Of a DNA stretch of 64,000 bases, positions 1-9,300 are shown one piece after another. How positions within the stretch are numbered: the first letter of the stretch is position 1; every line of letters begins with the position of its first letter. A model generated the notes under the pieces. That model worked only from the letters and a program-made list of their open reading frames with translations. It did no database searches and was not told the DNA's origin. Made by a program: the position numbers and the translations under genes. Source of the stretch: Eubacteriales bacterium (GTDB taxonomy: Bacteria; Bacillota; Clostridia; Oscillospirales; Butyricicoccaceae); contig JAUNSG010000009.1 in the NCBI GenBank assembly GCA_030539335.1, forward strand, positions 30,712 through 94,711, read 5' to 3'.

Positions 1-767
1 AGCAGAAAATAATCGCTCTTGGTCTTTTTCGCAAGATTCATCGCAAATAAATTGCGGCTTTTATTAAAAATCGTCGTCTCCGGTGAATTCAAATATTTCG
101 GCTTGCTGTCGTCCATCACACGGCCGCCAAAGGCGATGATATCCCCGCGGATGTCAATGATCGGAAACATCACGCGGTTTCGGAACTTGTCATAGTATGT
201 ACCTTTTTGACTGCGCGCAATCAATCCGGCCGCAAACAGTTCGTCTTTTGTATATCCTTTCGCCGTCATCGCGTCGAGCAGTGCGTGGAAGGAATCCGGC
301 GCGTAGCCCAACCCGAAATTGTTCATAGTGCGTTTGGAGAGCGCCCGCCGGCGGAAATAGTCCAGCGACGGTTTCCCCTGCGGTGCGTGGAGCTGCGTAT
401 AAAACCAGCGCGCCGCTTCCTTCATCAGGGTCAGCAGCCGCTCCCGCCTCTGCCTCTGTCCGCGGTCGGCGGTGTCCTCCGGCACCTCCATGCCGTATTG
501 CTTTGCCAGATAGCGAACCGCATCTGGAAACTCCAGTCCCTCGATTTTCATCACAAAGCGGATCGGCCCTCCGCCGGCACCACAGCCAAAGCAGTGGAAG
601 ATCTGCTTATCCGGTGCAACCGAGAACGATGCGGTCTTCTCGTTGTGAAACGGGCACAGGCCAAAATAGTTGCTTCCGCTTTTTTTCAGTGATACGTAAC
701 GGGATACCAGATCGACAATATCACAGCGCGCATTCAGATCATCCAAAAAGCGCGGATCGATTGGCAC
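1..767 (-). CDS. dnaG: DNA primase DnaG (partial, C-terminal part beyond window)
   Basis: The primase that makes RNA primers for chromosome replication. The frame is open from a GTG start at 767 to the window edge, giving about 255 residues of a protein usually near 600. Residues 38-62 form the CHC2 zinc finger (CPFH at 38-41, CFGC at 59-62). Downstream text such as FGLGYAPD and FGGRVMDDSKPKYLNSPET is typical of the primase core and the start of the TOPRIM region. The GTG is chosen because GGAGG lies 8 bases upstream; an out-of-frame ATG just before it is not used. It follows the HD dGTPase-like gene by 33 bases, so the two are probably co-transcribed, and the usual partner rpoD would lie further left. 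Confidence 0.95.
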   Translation of the reverse strand, partial: MPIDPRFLDDLNARCDIVDLVSRYVSLKKSGSNYFGLCPFHNEKTASFSVAPDKQIFHCFGCGAGGGPIRFVMKIEGLEFPDAVRYLAKQYGMEVPEDTADRGQRQRRERLLTLMKEAARWFYTQLHAPQGKPSLDYFRRRALSKRTMNNFGLGYAPDSFHALLDAMTAKGYTKDELFAAGLIARSQKGTYYDKFRNRVMFPIIDIRGDIIAFGGRVMDDSKPKYLNSPETTIFNKSRNLFAMNLAKKTKSDYFL

Positions 768-800
768 AGGGCATCCCTCCTTACATTCTTCCAGTCTGTG

Positions 801-1796
801 CTATTTTATATTCCAACTTTGCGGAATAAATAACTCCGTATATTTGGCAACGGCAAACCGATCGGTCATCCCCGCGATATAGTCGCAGACAATCCGTCGA
901 TCCCCATCCCGCCCCCGGTTGACTTGATAGTCCTCCGGCAGCTCCTCAATGTGCTCTAAAAAATACGAAAACAGCGCCGTAATCAGATGCGTCACCTTTT
1001 CCGTATCGCCATTGGCACGACCGTAGACACTGCGAAACAGGAACGTCCGCAGCTGCATCATCGCATCGTGTACCTCATCGTACATGCCGATTTCCTGTCT
1101 GTCCTGTCCATACCGGATCATGTCGGAAATCATCGTGTCGATGCGGTCACCGTGGTTGTATCCCAGCACCGCGAGCGGTTCCTTTGGCAGATCGTCTTCC
1201 ACCAGCAATCCGGCACGGATCGCGTCGTCAATGTCGTGATTGATGTAGGCAATCCGGTCGGCAAAGTGAACGACGCGCCCCTCCAGCGTCGATGCCTTTT
1301 TTGTTCCCGTGTGGCAGACGATCCCGTCCCGCACCTCCCACGACAGGTTGAGTCCCTTTCCGCTGCGCTCGAGATGATCGACCACGCGCAGGCTCTGTAT
1401 GTTGTGCTGGAACGTACAGAGGGTGCCGAGCACCCGCTCACCGGTATGACCGAACGGCGTGTGCCCCAGGTCATGTCCGAGGGAAATGGCCTCGGTGAGA
1501 TCCTCATTCAGGCGCAGGCTGCGCGCAATTGTGCGGGCGATCTGCGCCACTTCCAGCGTATGCGTCAGCCGGTCCCGATAATGATCCCCTTCCGGAGAAA
1601 TAAAGACCTGTGTCTTGTGGCTCAGGCGGCGGAACGCCTTTGTATGAATAATCCGGTCGCGGTCACGCTGAAAGCAGGTCCGATGCGGGCAGGGCTCCAC
1701 CGGAGTCTCCCGGCCGCGGCTCTCCGCCGCGAACGATGCCTTCTCACAAAGCATGTCGCGCTCCCGTTGTTCAATCCATTCCCGCATCGTGCCCAT
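801..1796 (-). CDS. dgt: dGTPase-like HD-domain phosphohydrolase
   Basis: Predicted 331-residue deoxyguanosinetriphosphate triphosphohydrolase-like protein, cytoplasmic, acting on dNTPs. The HD metal site is visible: FRRLSHKTQVF near residue 56, H79 in the helix RLTHTLEV, and GHDLGHTPFGH at 107-117 carrying the HD pair at 108-109. The ATG at 1796 is preceded by AAGGAG at a good distance; a longer reading from an upstream TTG has no ribosome binding site and a low-complexity start. Clostridia commonly carry this gene just upstream of dnaG, as here. The exact nucleotide specificity cannot be told from sequence. Confidence 0.92.
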   Translation of the reverse strand: MGTMREWIEQRERDMLCEKASFAAESRGRETPVEPCPHRTCFQRDRDRIIHTKAFRRLSHKTQVFISPEGDHYRDRLTHTLEVAQIARTIARSLRLNEDLTEAISLGHDLGHTPFGHTGERVLGTLCTFQHNIQSLRVVDHLERSGKGLNLSWEVRDGIVCHTGTKKASTLEGRVVHFADRIAYINHDIDDAIRAGLLVEDDLPKEPLAVLGYNHGDRIDTMISDMIRYGQDRQEIGMYDEVHDAMMQLRTFLFRSVYGRANGDTEKVTHLITALFSYFLEHIEELPEDYQVNRGRDGDRRIVCDYIAGMTDRFAVAKYTELFIPQSWNIK

Positions 1797-1907
1797 TGCG
1801 TTCTCCTTTCCGAAGAAACCTTTCGTAAATATAATACGCGATCCCGGTGTTTTTTCCTCTTTTTTTGCAAAAAATTTTGCATTCTTTCTTGTTTTTTTCA
1901 AAAACAG

Positions 1908-2558
1908 TCAATTTGCGGACGGTTCGACTTTCCGCCCCATAAATCGGCTTTCGATGTACTCCGCCGACACCTGTCCCGCGGATGCATCCATCAGCGCGGT
2001 GTTGAGCGCGTCCTCACCGCCCTCCGGCAGGGCGATGGTGAGTGTGACATCCGCCCCGTAATCGGTCTCCTCCACCGTCGCATCGTGCTCCGGAAGGATC
2101 TTCTGTATGGAGTCCAACAGGCTATACGGACAGCTCAGCAGCATTTGGGAATAACGATCCATCTGCGAAAGTCCGGCCGCCTTCAGCGCGATCTGTGCCC
2201 CTTTGGTATACGCCCGCGCCAGACCGCCGGTCCCCAGCAGGATCCCGCCGAAATAGCGCGTCACCACACAGCAGACGTTGGTCACCCCCGCATGGCGCAG
2301 TACCTCCAAAATCGGCATTCCCGCCGTCCCCTGTGGCTCGCCGTCGTCCGAATAACGCATATAATTGCCCTCGCGGATGATATAGGCATAGCAGTGGTGG
2401 CGCGCGTCACGGTACTTTGCCTTGACCTGATTGATTGCCTCCACCGCCTGCTCCGGTGTCTCCACGCGAAACAGCTCCCCGATAAATTTTGACCGTTTTT
2501 CCTCAAAACGATCTGTAGCATATTCCTCGTAAGGGACCAGATAGCTGCTGTCACCCAT
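1908..2558 (-). CDS. YigZ/IMPACT family protein
   Basis: 216-residue member of the YigZ/YvyE (IMPACT) family, linked in other organisms to translation or stress control, though the biochemical role is not settled. The N-terminal UPF0029 domain is clear: RFEEKRSKFIG near residue 17, AKYRDARHHCYAYIIR near 47, and SDDGEPQGTAGMPILEVL near 70. GGILLGTGGLARAYTKGA follows near 104. The C-terminal domain of about 70 residues is more divergent. Its ATG overlaps the last 8 bases of hflX (GATGGGTGA) and has a GAGGTG ribosome binding site inside that gene, so the two are translationally linked. Confidence 0.9.
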   Translation of the reverse strand: MGDSSYLVPYEEYATDRFEEKRSKFIGELFRVETPEQAVEAINQVKAKYRDARHHCYAYIIREGNYMRYSDDGEPQGTAGMPILEVLRHAGVTNVCCVVTRYFGGILLGTGGLARAYTKGAQIALKAAGLSQMDRYSQMLLSCPYSLLDSIQKILPEHDATVEETDYGADVTLTIALPEGGEDALNTALMDASAGQVSAEYIESRFMGRKVEPSAN

Positions 2559-3828
2559 CGGATTTCACCTCGTATTCGCGCAGTTGGCCATACAATTTGT
2601 CGTCGCACTCGATCTCGACCCGCGTGCCGTCCGCCTCATACTCCGTGGAAAACACCTTGGCTTCCTTGTGAATCACATCCATCCGATAGCCCTCGGCGTA
2701 CGGAATGAGCAGGGTCACACGGTGCTTGCCGCGGCCCAGCGCCTCCTCGATCGCCGCCTTCAGCTCGTCCATCCCGCGGCCGTATTTGGCCGAAATGGCA
2801 ACAATGCCCTTTCCCGACGGGATCAGATCCGGATTGTCACAGCGATCCGCTTTGTTGCAGACCAGAATCTGCGGAATGTGTCCGGCATTCAGCTGCTCAA
2901 TGACCTGTTCTACCGTTTCGGCCTGCTCCCGCCAGTCCTCGCCGGAAATATCCACCACATGCAGCAGCACATCGGCATAGGACAGCTCTTCCAGCGTCGC
3001 CTTGAAGGCGGACACCAGATGATGCGGCAGCTTCCGGATAAATCCAACCGTATCGGACAGCAGAATCTCCTGCGTATCCGAAATGCGCAGCTTGCGCGTC
3101 GTCGGGTCCAGCGTGTCAAACAGGCGGTCATTCGCCTCAATTCCGGCATCCGTCAGCGTATTGAGCAGGGTGGATTTCCCCGCGTTAGTATAGCCGACAA
3201 TCGCTACCAAAGGCAGTTCAGCTTTTTTGCGCTGCCGGCGCTGGACGGAACGCACCTGACGGACGGATTCCAGATCGCGGCGCAGCTTGTCGATGCGGCG
3301 GCGGATATGACGCCGGTCGCTTTCCAGCTTGGACTCGCCCGGACCGCGGGTTCCAATGCCGCCGCCCTGACGCGACAGCATTTTTCCCATGCCGGACAGG
3401 CGCGGCAAAATATATTGATACTGTGCCAGCTCGACCTGAAGCTTGCCTTCTCCGGTGCGGGCGCGTTGGGCAAAAATATCCAGAATCAGCGCACTGCGGT
3501 CGAGTACCGTCCGCCCGGTCAGCTCTTCCAACACACGCATCTGGGACGGGGACAGTTCGTTGTCGACCACGATCAAGGTAGCGTCGTTGTTTTTCGCCAG
3601 TTCACACAGCTCCTGTACCTTTCCTTCTCCAAGAAAGGTGCGGGCATCCGGCGCGGCGCGGTTTTGCAGCACCTTTGCGACGCACTCGCCGCCTGCGGTT
3701 TCCAGCAAATCCTCCAGCTCCTCCAGAGAAGCCCAGCTCGCGTCCTCTTCCTTTGTAAATTGATTGGTATGCAGTCCCACGAGAACCGCGCGTTCGCACA
3801 TCTCTTCCTGCTCTTCCCAGAGTTCCAT
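2551..3828 (-). CDS. hflX: GTPase HflX
   Basis: 425-residue ribosome-associated GTPase that in characterised relatives splits stalled or heat-damaged 70S ribosomes. The N-terminal HflX domain (about 1-200) includes FLGEGKVQEL, the basic segment RRIDKLRRDLESV and the glycine-rich GGGIGTRGPGESKLE at 155-169. The G domain starts with GYTNAGKST at 212-220, followed by DTVGF near 259 and NKAD near 325. The ATG at 3828 follows AAGGGG; the frame stays open upstream, but that stretch is the 3' part of the neighbouring RNA gene. A TATACT box lies at 3863-3868 with a poor -35. First gene of an hflX-yigZ operon. Confidence 0.96.
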   Translation of the reverse strand: MELWEEQEEMCERAVLVGLHTNQFTKEEDASWASLEELEDLLETAGGECVAKVLQNRAAPDARTFLGEGKVQELCELAKNNDATLIVVDNELSPSQMRVLEELTGRTVLDRSALILDIFAQRARTGEGKLQVELAQYQYILPRLSGMGKMLSRQGGGIGTRGPGESKLESDRRHIRRRIDKLRRDLESVRQVRSVQRRQRKKAELPLVAIVGYTNAGKSTLLNTLTDAGIEANDRLFDTLDPTTRKLRISDTQEILLSDTVGFIRKLPHHLVSAFKATLEELSYADVLLHVVDISGEDWREQAETVEQVIEQLNAGHIPQILVCNKADRCDNPDLIPSGKGIVAISAKYGRGMDELKAAIEEALGRGKHRVTLLIPYAEGYRMDVIHKEAKVFSTEYEADGTRVEIECDDKLYGQLREYEVKSDG

Positions 3829-3927
3829 CGTCTGCCCCCTTAAAAAAAGAAAAATCCAATTTAGTATATCACATTTTCCTGTTCTCTTCCAGACGTTGCG
3901 GAGAAATGTTGCGATAATTTGACGCAC

Positions 3928-4242
3928 AAAAAGAGCCTGGCCAGAACCGACCAAGCTCTTTTGGGGAAAACCGCAGCTTTTACTATGCCTGGACACCTGA
4001 GGTCGACTTCCTGTTTCTTATAAAGCCGAGGCGTTCGTCCTGCACAGCACTTTCATCCAACACTCTGCGGAGCAATCAAACAGCCCGACACCCACTGCAG
4101 TCTCGGATCACTTTTCACACGGACACAGACAATCTCTTTCAAACGTTGTCACACCAATTCTCTTCTCGTACATCCCAATCTCTCTACAAATATCCTATAT
4201 TTGTCGGTGCCGTGTGGAAAAGTGAACTCTGTTTTTGATTGT
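3928..4242 (-). ncRNA. Unassigned structured RNA, about 315 nt
   Basis: No coding frame with a ribosome binding site is present, but the stretch has a complete RNA-gene architecture on the minus strand. There is a near-consensus promoter (TTGACT, 17-bp spacer, TATACT) at 4249-4277. A start near 4242 leads into a long hairpin in which 4211-4224 pairs with 4109-4121 (13 pairs, one bulge), extended by GACAA/TTGTC. A second domain follows, and the unit ends in a 12-pair intrinsic terminator at 3929-3964. I see no RNase P, tmRNA or SRP signature. 6S RNA is possible from the extended hairpin, but I could not match its conserved bubble, so the family is left open. Confidence 0.6.
3929..3964 (-). terminator. 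Intrinsic terminator of the 315-nt RNA
   Basis: On the minus strand AAAAGAGCTTGG pairs with CCAGGCTCTTTTT (12 pairs, one G-U), loop of about 10, followed directly by a U tract. Confidence 0.85.
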
Positions 4243-4248
4243 GTTTAT

Positions 4249-4277
4249 AGTATAAAACCAGCCCAATATGAAGTCAA
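4249..4277 (-). promoter_or_regulatory. Sigma-A type promoter for the 315-nt RNA
   Basis: TTGACT (4272-4277), 17-bp spacer, TATACT (4249-4254), reading left. No ribosome binding site or start codon follows, which fits a non-coding transcript. Confidence 0.75.
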
Positions 4278-4379
4278 TATCCCCTAAAAAAGTTCGCTTT
4301 TTTGCTTAACTTTGCAATTCCGATTTTCAGCATACTACACAGCAAAACCCGGGATTTTTCGTTCAAAAAACTGTGACAT

Positions 4380-4408
4380 GTGACAAACCAGATTTTCTGT
4401 GGTATACT
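4380..4408 (+). promoter_or_regulatory. Promoter of the LacI-family gene
   Basis: GTGACA (4380-4385), 17-bp spacer, TATACT (4403-4408), 35 bases before the ATG. The -35 lies in a direct repeat TGTGACATGTGACA that could also be a regulator site. Confidence 0.65.
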
Positions 4409-4442
4409 GAATCCAACCAGATAAAAAAGGAGTTCCCTACAT

Positions 4443-5450
4443 ATGAAACCCACGATCCGCTCCATCGCCCAAATGGCCGGTGTCTCGCGCGGCACCGTCA
4501 GCCGGGTGGTCAACCATCAGCCGAATGTCAACCCGAAGGTGCGCGCCCGCGTAGAGAAAATCATCGAGCAGACCGGCTACCGTCCGGTCGAATCCACAGA
4601 TTCCCCCCTGGTCACTATCGGTGTTTTAATCCCCTATTGGCCGGATGACTATTTCATCCGGCAGACGCAGGAGGGTATCCGGCGTGCACAGCGCCTGCTG
4701 CATCCCCGTGAGGTGACGGTATTGGTCTGTCAGCTAAAAACCCGTTCCGATGAGGAATGCATCCGCGCCTGTGAGGAGTTTGTCCAGCAGGGGGTACAGG
4801 GAATTGTGTTCAACTCGCTGGACAACTACCTGCTGCAAGCGGAAATCGACTCACTGATCCAGCGCGGAATCAAGGTCATCACGTACAATTCCGACCTGCC
4901 GTCTTCCAGCCGTCTCTGTCACGTCGGACAGGACGTTTTGAAATCCGGACGCATTGCCGCCGGTCTGATGGCACGCAGTGTCCGTCCACACGACCAGCTC
5001 CTGCTCGTCACCGGTGATCTGGAATTCCGCACCCACCGCGTGCGCATCAATGGGTTTATCGAACGTCTGAAGGAGCTTGGCTTCCGTGACAACTCCTATC
5101 GCCTTGTCGAATGCAACGAGGACGAGCAGCTCACCTACAATGCCGTCAAAGACGCGCTGCACACCATGCCGAATCTGCGCGGCATTTACATGGGTACCGA
5201 GAGTGTGCGCGGCTGTGTGCACGCCCTGCAGGGAGTCACCTCCCCACTGGCGGTTGTCTGCAACGACCTCACCCCCTTTGCCCGGCAGCAGCTTCGCCGT
5301 GGACGCATCGACTTTGTCATTGAGCAGGACTTCCCCAGCGAGGTCTATGAGGCGCTGCTTCTTCTGGCACAGCTTCTCCTCTACCACCGCCCGATCCGCC
5401 GCACACTCCGTCATGTCAACACGAGCATTGTGACACCGGAGGCGCTGTAA
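4443..5450 (+). CDS. LacI-family transcriptional regulator
   Basis: 335-residue repressor-type protein. The LacI helix-turn-helix occupies about residues 3-25 (IRSIAQMAGVSRGTVSRVVN), followed by the hinge (VNPKVRARVEKII...GYRP). From about residue 58 comes a periplasmic-binding-protein-like effector domain (ITYNSD, CHVGQD, GRIAAGLMA, VTGDLEFRTHRVRINGF). The presence of this domain suggests a sugar effector, but the ligand is unknown. AAGGAG lies 10 bases before the ATG. No sugar transporter or glycosidase flanks it, so its targets are probably elsewhere. Divergent from the 315-nt RNA gene. Confidence 0.92.
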   Translation: MKPTIRSIAQMAGVSRGTVSRVVNHQPNVNPKVRARVEKIIEQTGYRPVESTDSPLVTIGVLIPYWPDDYFIRQTQEGIRRAQRLLHPREVTVLVCQLKTRSDEECIRACEEFVQQGVQGIVFNSLDNYLLQAEIDSLIQRGIKVITYNSDLPSSSRLCHVGQDVLKSGRIAAGLMARSVRPHDQLLLVTGDLEFRTHRVRINGFIERLKELGFRDNSYRLVECNEDEQLTYNAVKDALHTMPNLRGIYMGTESVRGCVHALQGVTSPLAVVCNDLTPFARQQLRRGRIDFVIEQDFPSEVYEALLLLAQLLLYHRPIRRTLRHVNTSIVTPEAL

Positions 5451-5464
5451 ACATCATTTCCAAC

Positions 5465-5508
5465 AAAAAACGGGAGTCCGACACACAATCGGGCTCCCGC
5501 TGTTTTTT
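5465..5508 (+). terminator. Terminator of the LacI-family gene
   Basis: CGGGAGtCCGA pairs with TCGGgCTCCCG, followed by TGTTTTTT. A-rich sequence on the other side means it may also serve the convergent gene. Confidence 0.85.
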
Positions 5509-5523
5509 CCAACAAGGACTGTA

Positions 5524-5916
5524 TTATTTCTCCTCCATGACCTCGCTGAGCGCTTCACAGCCCAGCAGGACGGTTTGGAGACAGCGCGTCTCCGGCGTCT
5601 TATACTTGCGCATCAGGTTCTTACATTGGGTATCGCCGAGAATCCGGTTAAACGCCGCCACCAGCTTGGTTGTCTTCGCACGCAGCTCCGGTGTCTGATG
5701 GGCACGATCCTCCACAAGGGCCGCACTGATCGCACAGATGCCGCCGCACAACGCACCACATGCCTGGCCGCAGCCCATGCCGCCGCCAAAGCCGGCGGCT
5801 AAGCGGATCGCCTCGTCGTCCAGTCCCAGATGATACTCGTCGTTCGCCGCATGGAGAATGGTCTCCGCACAGTTGTAGTTCTCGTTGTAATATTTCTCCG
5901 CACGCTCTTTCAGCAT
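5524..5916 (-). CDS. C_GCAxxG_C_C family Cys-rich protein
   Basis: 130-residue cytoplasmic protein of the C-GCAxxG-C-C family, which often sits with redox or metal genes but has no firmly assigned activity. The family signature is visible: NYNCAETIL near residue 14, then GFGGGMGCGQACGALCGGI near residue 42, and late cysteines in GDTQCKNLM and ETRCLQTVLLGC. The cysteine spacing suggests a metal or redox centre. The ATG at 5916 is taken because GGAGGAG precedes it; an upstream extension in frame has no such site. Single gene with terminators on both sides. Confidence 0.85.
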   Translation of the reverse strand: MLKERAEKYYNENYNCAETILHAANDEYHLGLDDEAIRLAAGFGGGMGCGQACGALCGGICAISAALVEDRAHQTPELRAKTTKLVAAFNRILGDTQCKNLMRKYKTPETRCLQTVLLGCEALSEVMEEK

Positions 5917-5971
5917 ACCGTCTCCTCCTATCGAATCCTTCCTACATCGCTTTCCCGTTATTCGGATAATC

Positions 5972-5998
5972 AAAAACCCGCCTTATACAAGACGGGTT
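5972..5998 (-). terminator. Terminator downstream of rpmE
   Basis: AACCCG(T)CTT pairs with AAG(G)CGGGTT, loop GTAT, then a five-base U run on the minus strand. It directly follows rpmE. Confidence 0.85.
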
Positions 5999-6005
5999 CA
6001 CTTGA

Positions 6006-6209
6006 TTACTTGTCCAGATTAAATCTTCTCTTAAAGCGGTCAACACGTCCACCGGTATCAACCAGCTTCTGCTTGCCGGTGAAGAACGGATGGCACTTCG
6101 AGCAAATCTCGACGGAAATGTTCTGCTTGGTAGAAGCAGTCTCATATACAGCACCACAGGCGCAACGAATCGTAGTCGGAACGTAGTTCGGATGGATTCC
6201 TTCCTTCAT
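6006..6209 (-). CDS. rpmE: 50S ribosomal protein L31 (zinc-binding form)
   Basis: 67 residues, the normal length of bacterial L31. Begins [11 protein letters not shown] and ends [12 protein letters not shown], as L31 does. The zinc-binding C+ form is shown by CAC at 16-18 and [13 protein letters not shown] near 36-48. Preceded by AAAGAGGTGA and a promoter at 6254-6282, followed by its own terminator, so it is a single-gene unit. The zinc-free paralogue made under zinc starvation in some bacteria is not in this window. Confidence 0.98.
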   Translation of the reverse strand: MKEGIHPNYVPTTIRCACGAVYETASTKQNISVEICSKCHPFFTGKQKLVDTGGRVDRFKRRFNLDK

Positions 6210-6253
6210 CTTTGATTCACCTCTTTCCGCATAAGCCTTACAGTCGTGAAATT

Positions 6254-6282
6254 ATGATATCACACCAGGAAACGAATTGCAA
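6254..6282 (-). promoter_or_regulatory. Promoter of rpmE
   Basis: TTGCAA (6277-6282), 17-bp spacer, TATCAT (6254-6259), 45 bases before the rpmE ATG. Confidence 0.6.
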
Positions 6283-6344
6283 GACAAATTTTCGTTTCAA
6301 CGTGTATTTTTTTGCGGCATTGTGATTCCCTGTGCCGATTTTTC

Positions 6345-9300
6345 TCACCATTTGCCTCGTATGGTGTCTTTCACGCGGACGGCCTTTCCGGTGTGCAGGA
6401 AAAACAGCACACACGCCGTCACAGGCCGGTCAAAGACCTCCTGCACCGCCCGCCGGTAGGCCGCAAGCTGCGGCTGATACCGCGCCGCGCGCGCGGTCTC
6501 CTGTCCCGGACGCACGCGGTCGGTCTTGAAATCCACGATCACAATGCCATCCCTGGTTTCGTACATACAGTCCACCACACCCTGCAGCAGTACTTCTTCC
6601 CCCGGCATCTCCGCCGCTTCGGGGAAATAATCCCCCGCGGGAACGAGCACCGAGAATTTAAATTCGCGCTGGCAGTTTCCACCCGCCTGCATCTGGGCAA
6701 ACAGCGGCGAATCAAAGAACCGTGCAATCGCGTCAAGCGAAATGCAGTCCGCCTGCTCCTCACGCAGAATATGGTTCTCCCGCAGGCGGGCCAGCTCTCC
6801 CTTGCGCCCTTCCGGTGTGGTACACCGTGCAAAATCACAGAACTGCAGGAACAAATGATGTGCTGTGCCGATTTCCGATGCCGACATCGGACGCTCACGG
6901 CGCACAAAGCAGGGACGCCGCAGCGGTTCTGCCGGTCGGCGCGGCGGCATCGTCCCTTCCCCCGCCTCCTCTGCCTTGTAGCCCGCCGCAATCGCCGTCG
7001 CGGTCAGCTTGGATGGCAGCGATGCCAGAGCCTCCGCCGCATACGGCACCAGTTCGGGCACCTCAACCTCATCCGCCCGTGCTTTAAACGACGAGAGCTC
7101 AACAGTATCCGGCTCGATCTCCTGGCCAAGCTGCGTATATGGGATCAGCTCGACGCGCCAGCTGTTGTCCTCCCGGAGCCGTACCTCCGGCGGCGAGACA
7201 CACAGCGCACGCAGCAGCTGCATGGACGGATGGCACAGCATCGTGACACCGACCCAGGTGCTGTACTGCCGCACTGCGCCCAGCGCATACGGCGGGATCG
7301 GATCGAGCGACGCGAGCAGTTCCCAGCTCCGTACCGTCCGTTCCAGATTATCAAACGAGGCGGTCAGGATCAGCTTTTCCTTCGCCCGCGTCATCGCAAC
7401 ATACAAGATGCGCAGCTCTTCACTGACGTTCTCCTGCCGCGTCCGTGCCGCCAGCGCCAGCCGGTCCACACCATCGTATTCCAGCCCGCGATCCACATCA
7501 CGGCATTTCATCGCAATCCCCAGCTCCTCATGCAGCAGCACTGGTCGCTTGAGATCGGTCTCATTAAACCGCTTGCTGCAATCGGTCAAAAGCACGATCG
7601 GGAATTCCAATCCCTTGGATTTGTGGATCGTCATGATGCGCACCGCGTCCACCGCACCGGTGCCGCCGGCAACCGTCAGTCCGCGGTCCTGCTCACGCAG
7701 GTCACGCATGGCGCGCACAAAGGCAAACAACCCGCGGCTTCCACCCGCTTCAAACTGCATCGCGCGCTGAAGCAGTACGGTCAGATTGCGCTGCCGGTTC
7801 TTTCCGCCCGGCATGGCGCCGTATACCGCCATCGCATCGGTCTCGTTGATGAGTTGTCCCAGCAGCTCATGTACCGGCAAATCGGATGCGATGAGCCGCC
7901 AGGTATCCAGCCGCTCACAAAAGTCCCGCACGGTTTCGTGTCCCTCTGCCGAGGCACGCAGGGCGGTGTAAAAATCGCACTCCGGCTGCACCAGCCGAAT
8001 TTCCGCCAGCTCCTCTTCCGAGAACCCGAACAGCGGCGAGCGCAGTACCGCCAGCAGCGGAAGATCCTGATGCGGATTGTCCAGCACCTCCAGCAGAGAC
8101 AGCAGAACCAGCACCTCCGGCGTGTGCAGAATCTCGTCCTCTGCGTCGCCCGAAGCGGTAATGCCATAGCGCAGCAGAGCCTTTTGATAAATCGGCATCC
8201 GCATACTCACCGAACGCATCAGGATCACAAAATCCTCCGGCCGGCATGGACGCAACGTGCGGCTCTCCTTGTCCGTCACACGGAACCCACTGTCCAGCAT
8301 CGACCGGATTTTGCGCGCACAGAAATCCGCCTCGAGCTGGATGCGTTCGGGGGCATCCTCATCCTCCGATCCGGTTTCCAGCAGGCACAGCTCCGTGCGG
8401 TAATCCTCCTGGCTCTCCGGATACACGGCGCCCGGATACAGCGCCTCCCGCTCGGTATAATCCAGATCGCCGAGCGATTCGCTCATTACGTTGGCAAACA
8501 GGGTGTTGACACTCGCCAGCACCTGCGGGCGGGAGCGGAAGTTTTTCGACAGCACGATGCGCCGCGGCGCATCATCAAACACCGCCTCCGCATCGCGGAA
8601 CGTCTTATATTTCTGCAAAAAAATCCCCGGATTGGCCTGACGGAACCGGTAAATGCTCTGCTTCACGTCGCCAACCATGAAGATGTTGCTTTCCTTTTCG
8701 CTCACTGCGCGGAAAATCGCATCCTGTACCGCGTTGGTGTCCTGATACTCATCGACCATGATCTCCGTGAAGTGGATCTCCCGCGCCAATCTGGTCGGCT
8801 GTCCATCCGGCCCAACCAGCAATTTGAGCGCAAAATGCTCCAAATCATTAAAATCAAGCAGAGAGCGCCGCTGTTTCTCCTCCGCAAACGCATCGGAAAA
8901 CTCCTGTACCGTGTCGCACAGCGCCGCCACTGCGGGCGCCATGCGCCCCAAATCCTCTCGGATCTCGTCCTCGTTCAGACAGAGTACCTTCTCTGTCATC
9001 TCCTTGGAGAGCGACTTCCACACCTCGCGCATATCCTTGAGCCGCTTGAGAAAGTCCGGGTCGGGATACTGCCGCACGCTGCCCAGCCGCGCGCGGGATT
9101 TGTTGATCCTGCGGCACTGCTCCGCCGCCGCATCCCATGCGCCATCTTCCAACAGGGTCAGCAGAGTGCGTGCGTCGCTCTCATCCTGTGCAAATGCCGG
9201 GCCGTACTTCTCCCGGACATCCGGGGCGGAATCCATCTCGTCCTGCGCTCCATGCAGCATGGCGAGGCCGTATTTGGTCATCTCGATCGCCTGCGTGAGC

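Noticed and set aside
3928..4242. RNase P RNA, tmRNA or SRP RNA
   Set aside because: None of their conserved cores (for example the RNase P GAGGAAAGTCC, a tmRNA CCA end, or the SRP GGAAG loop) is present.
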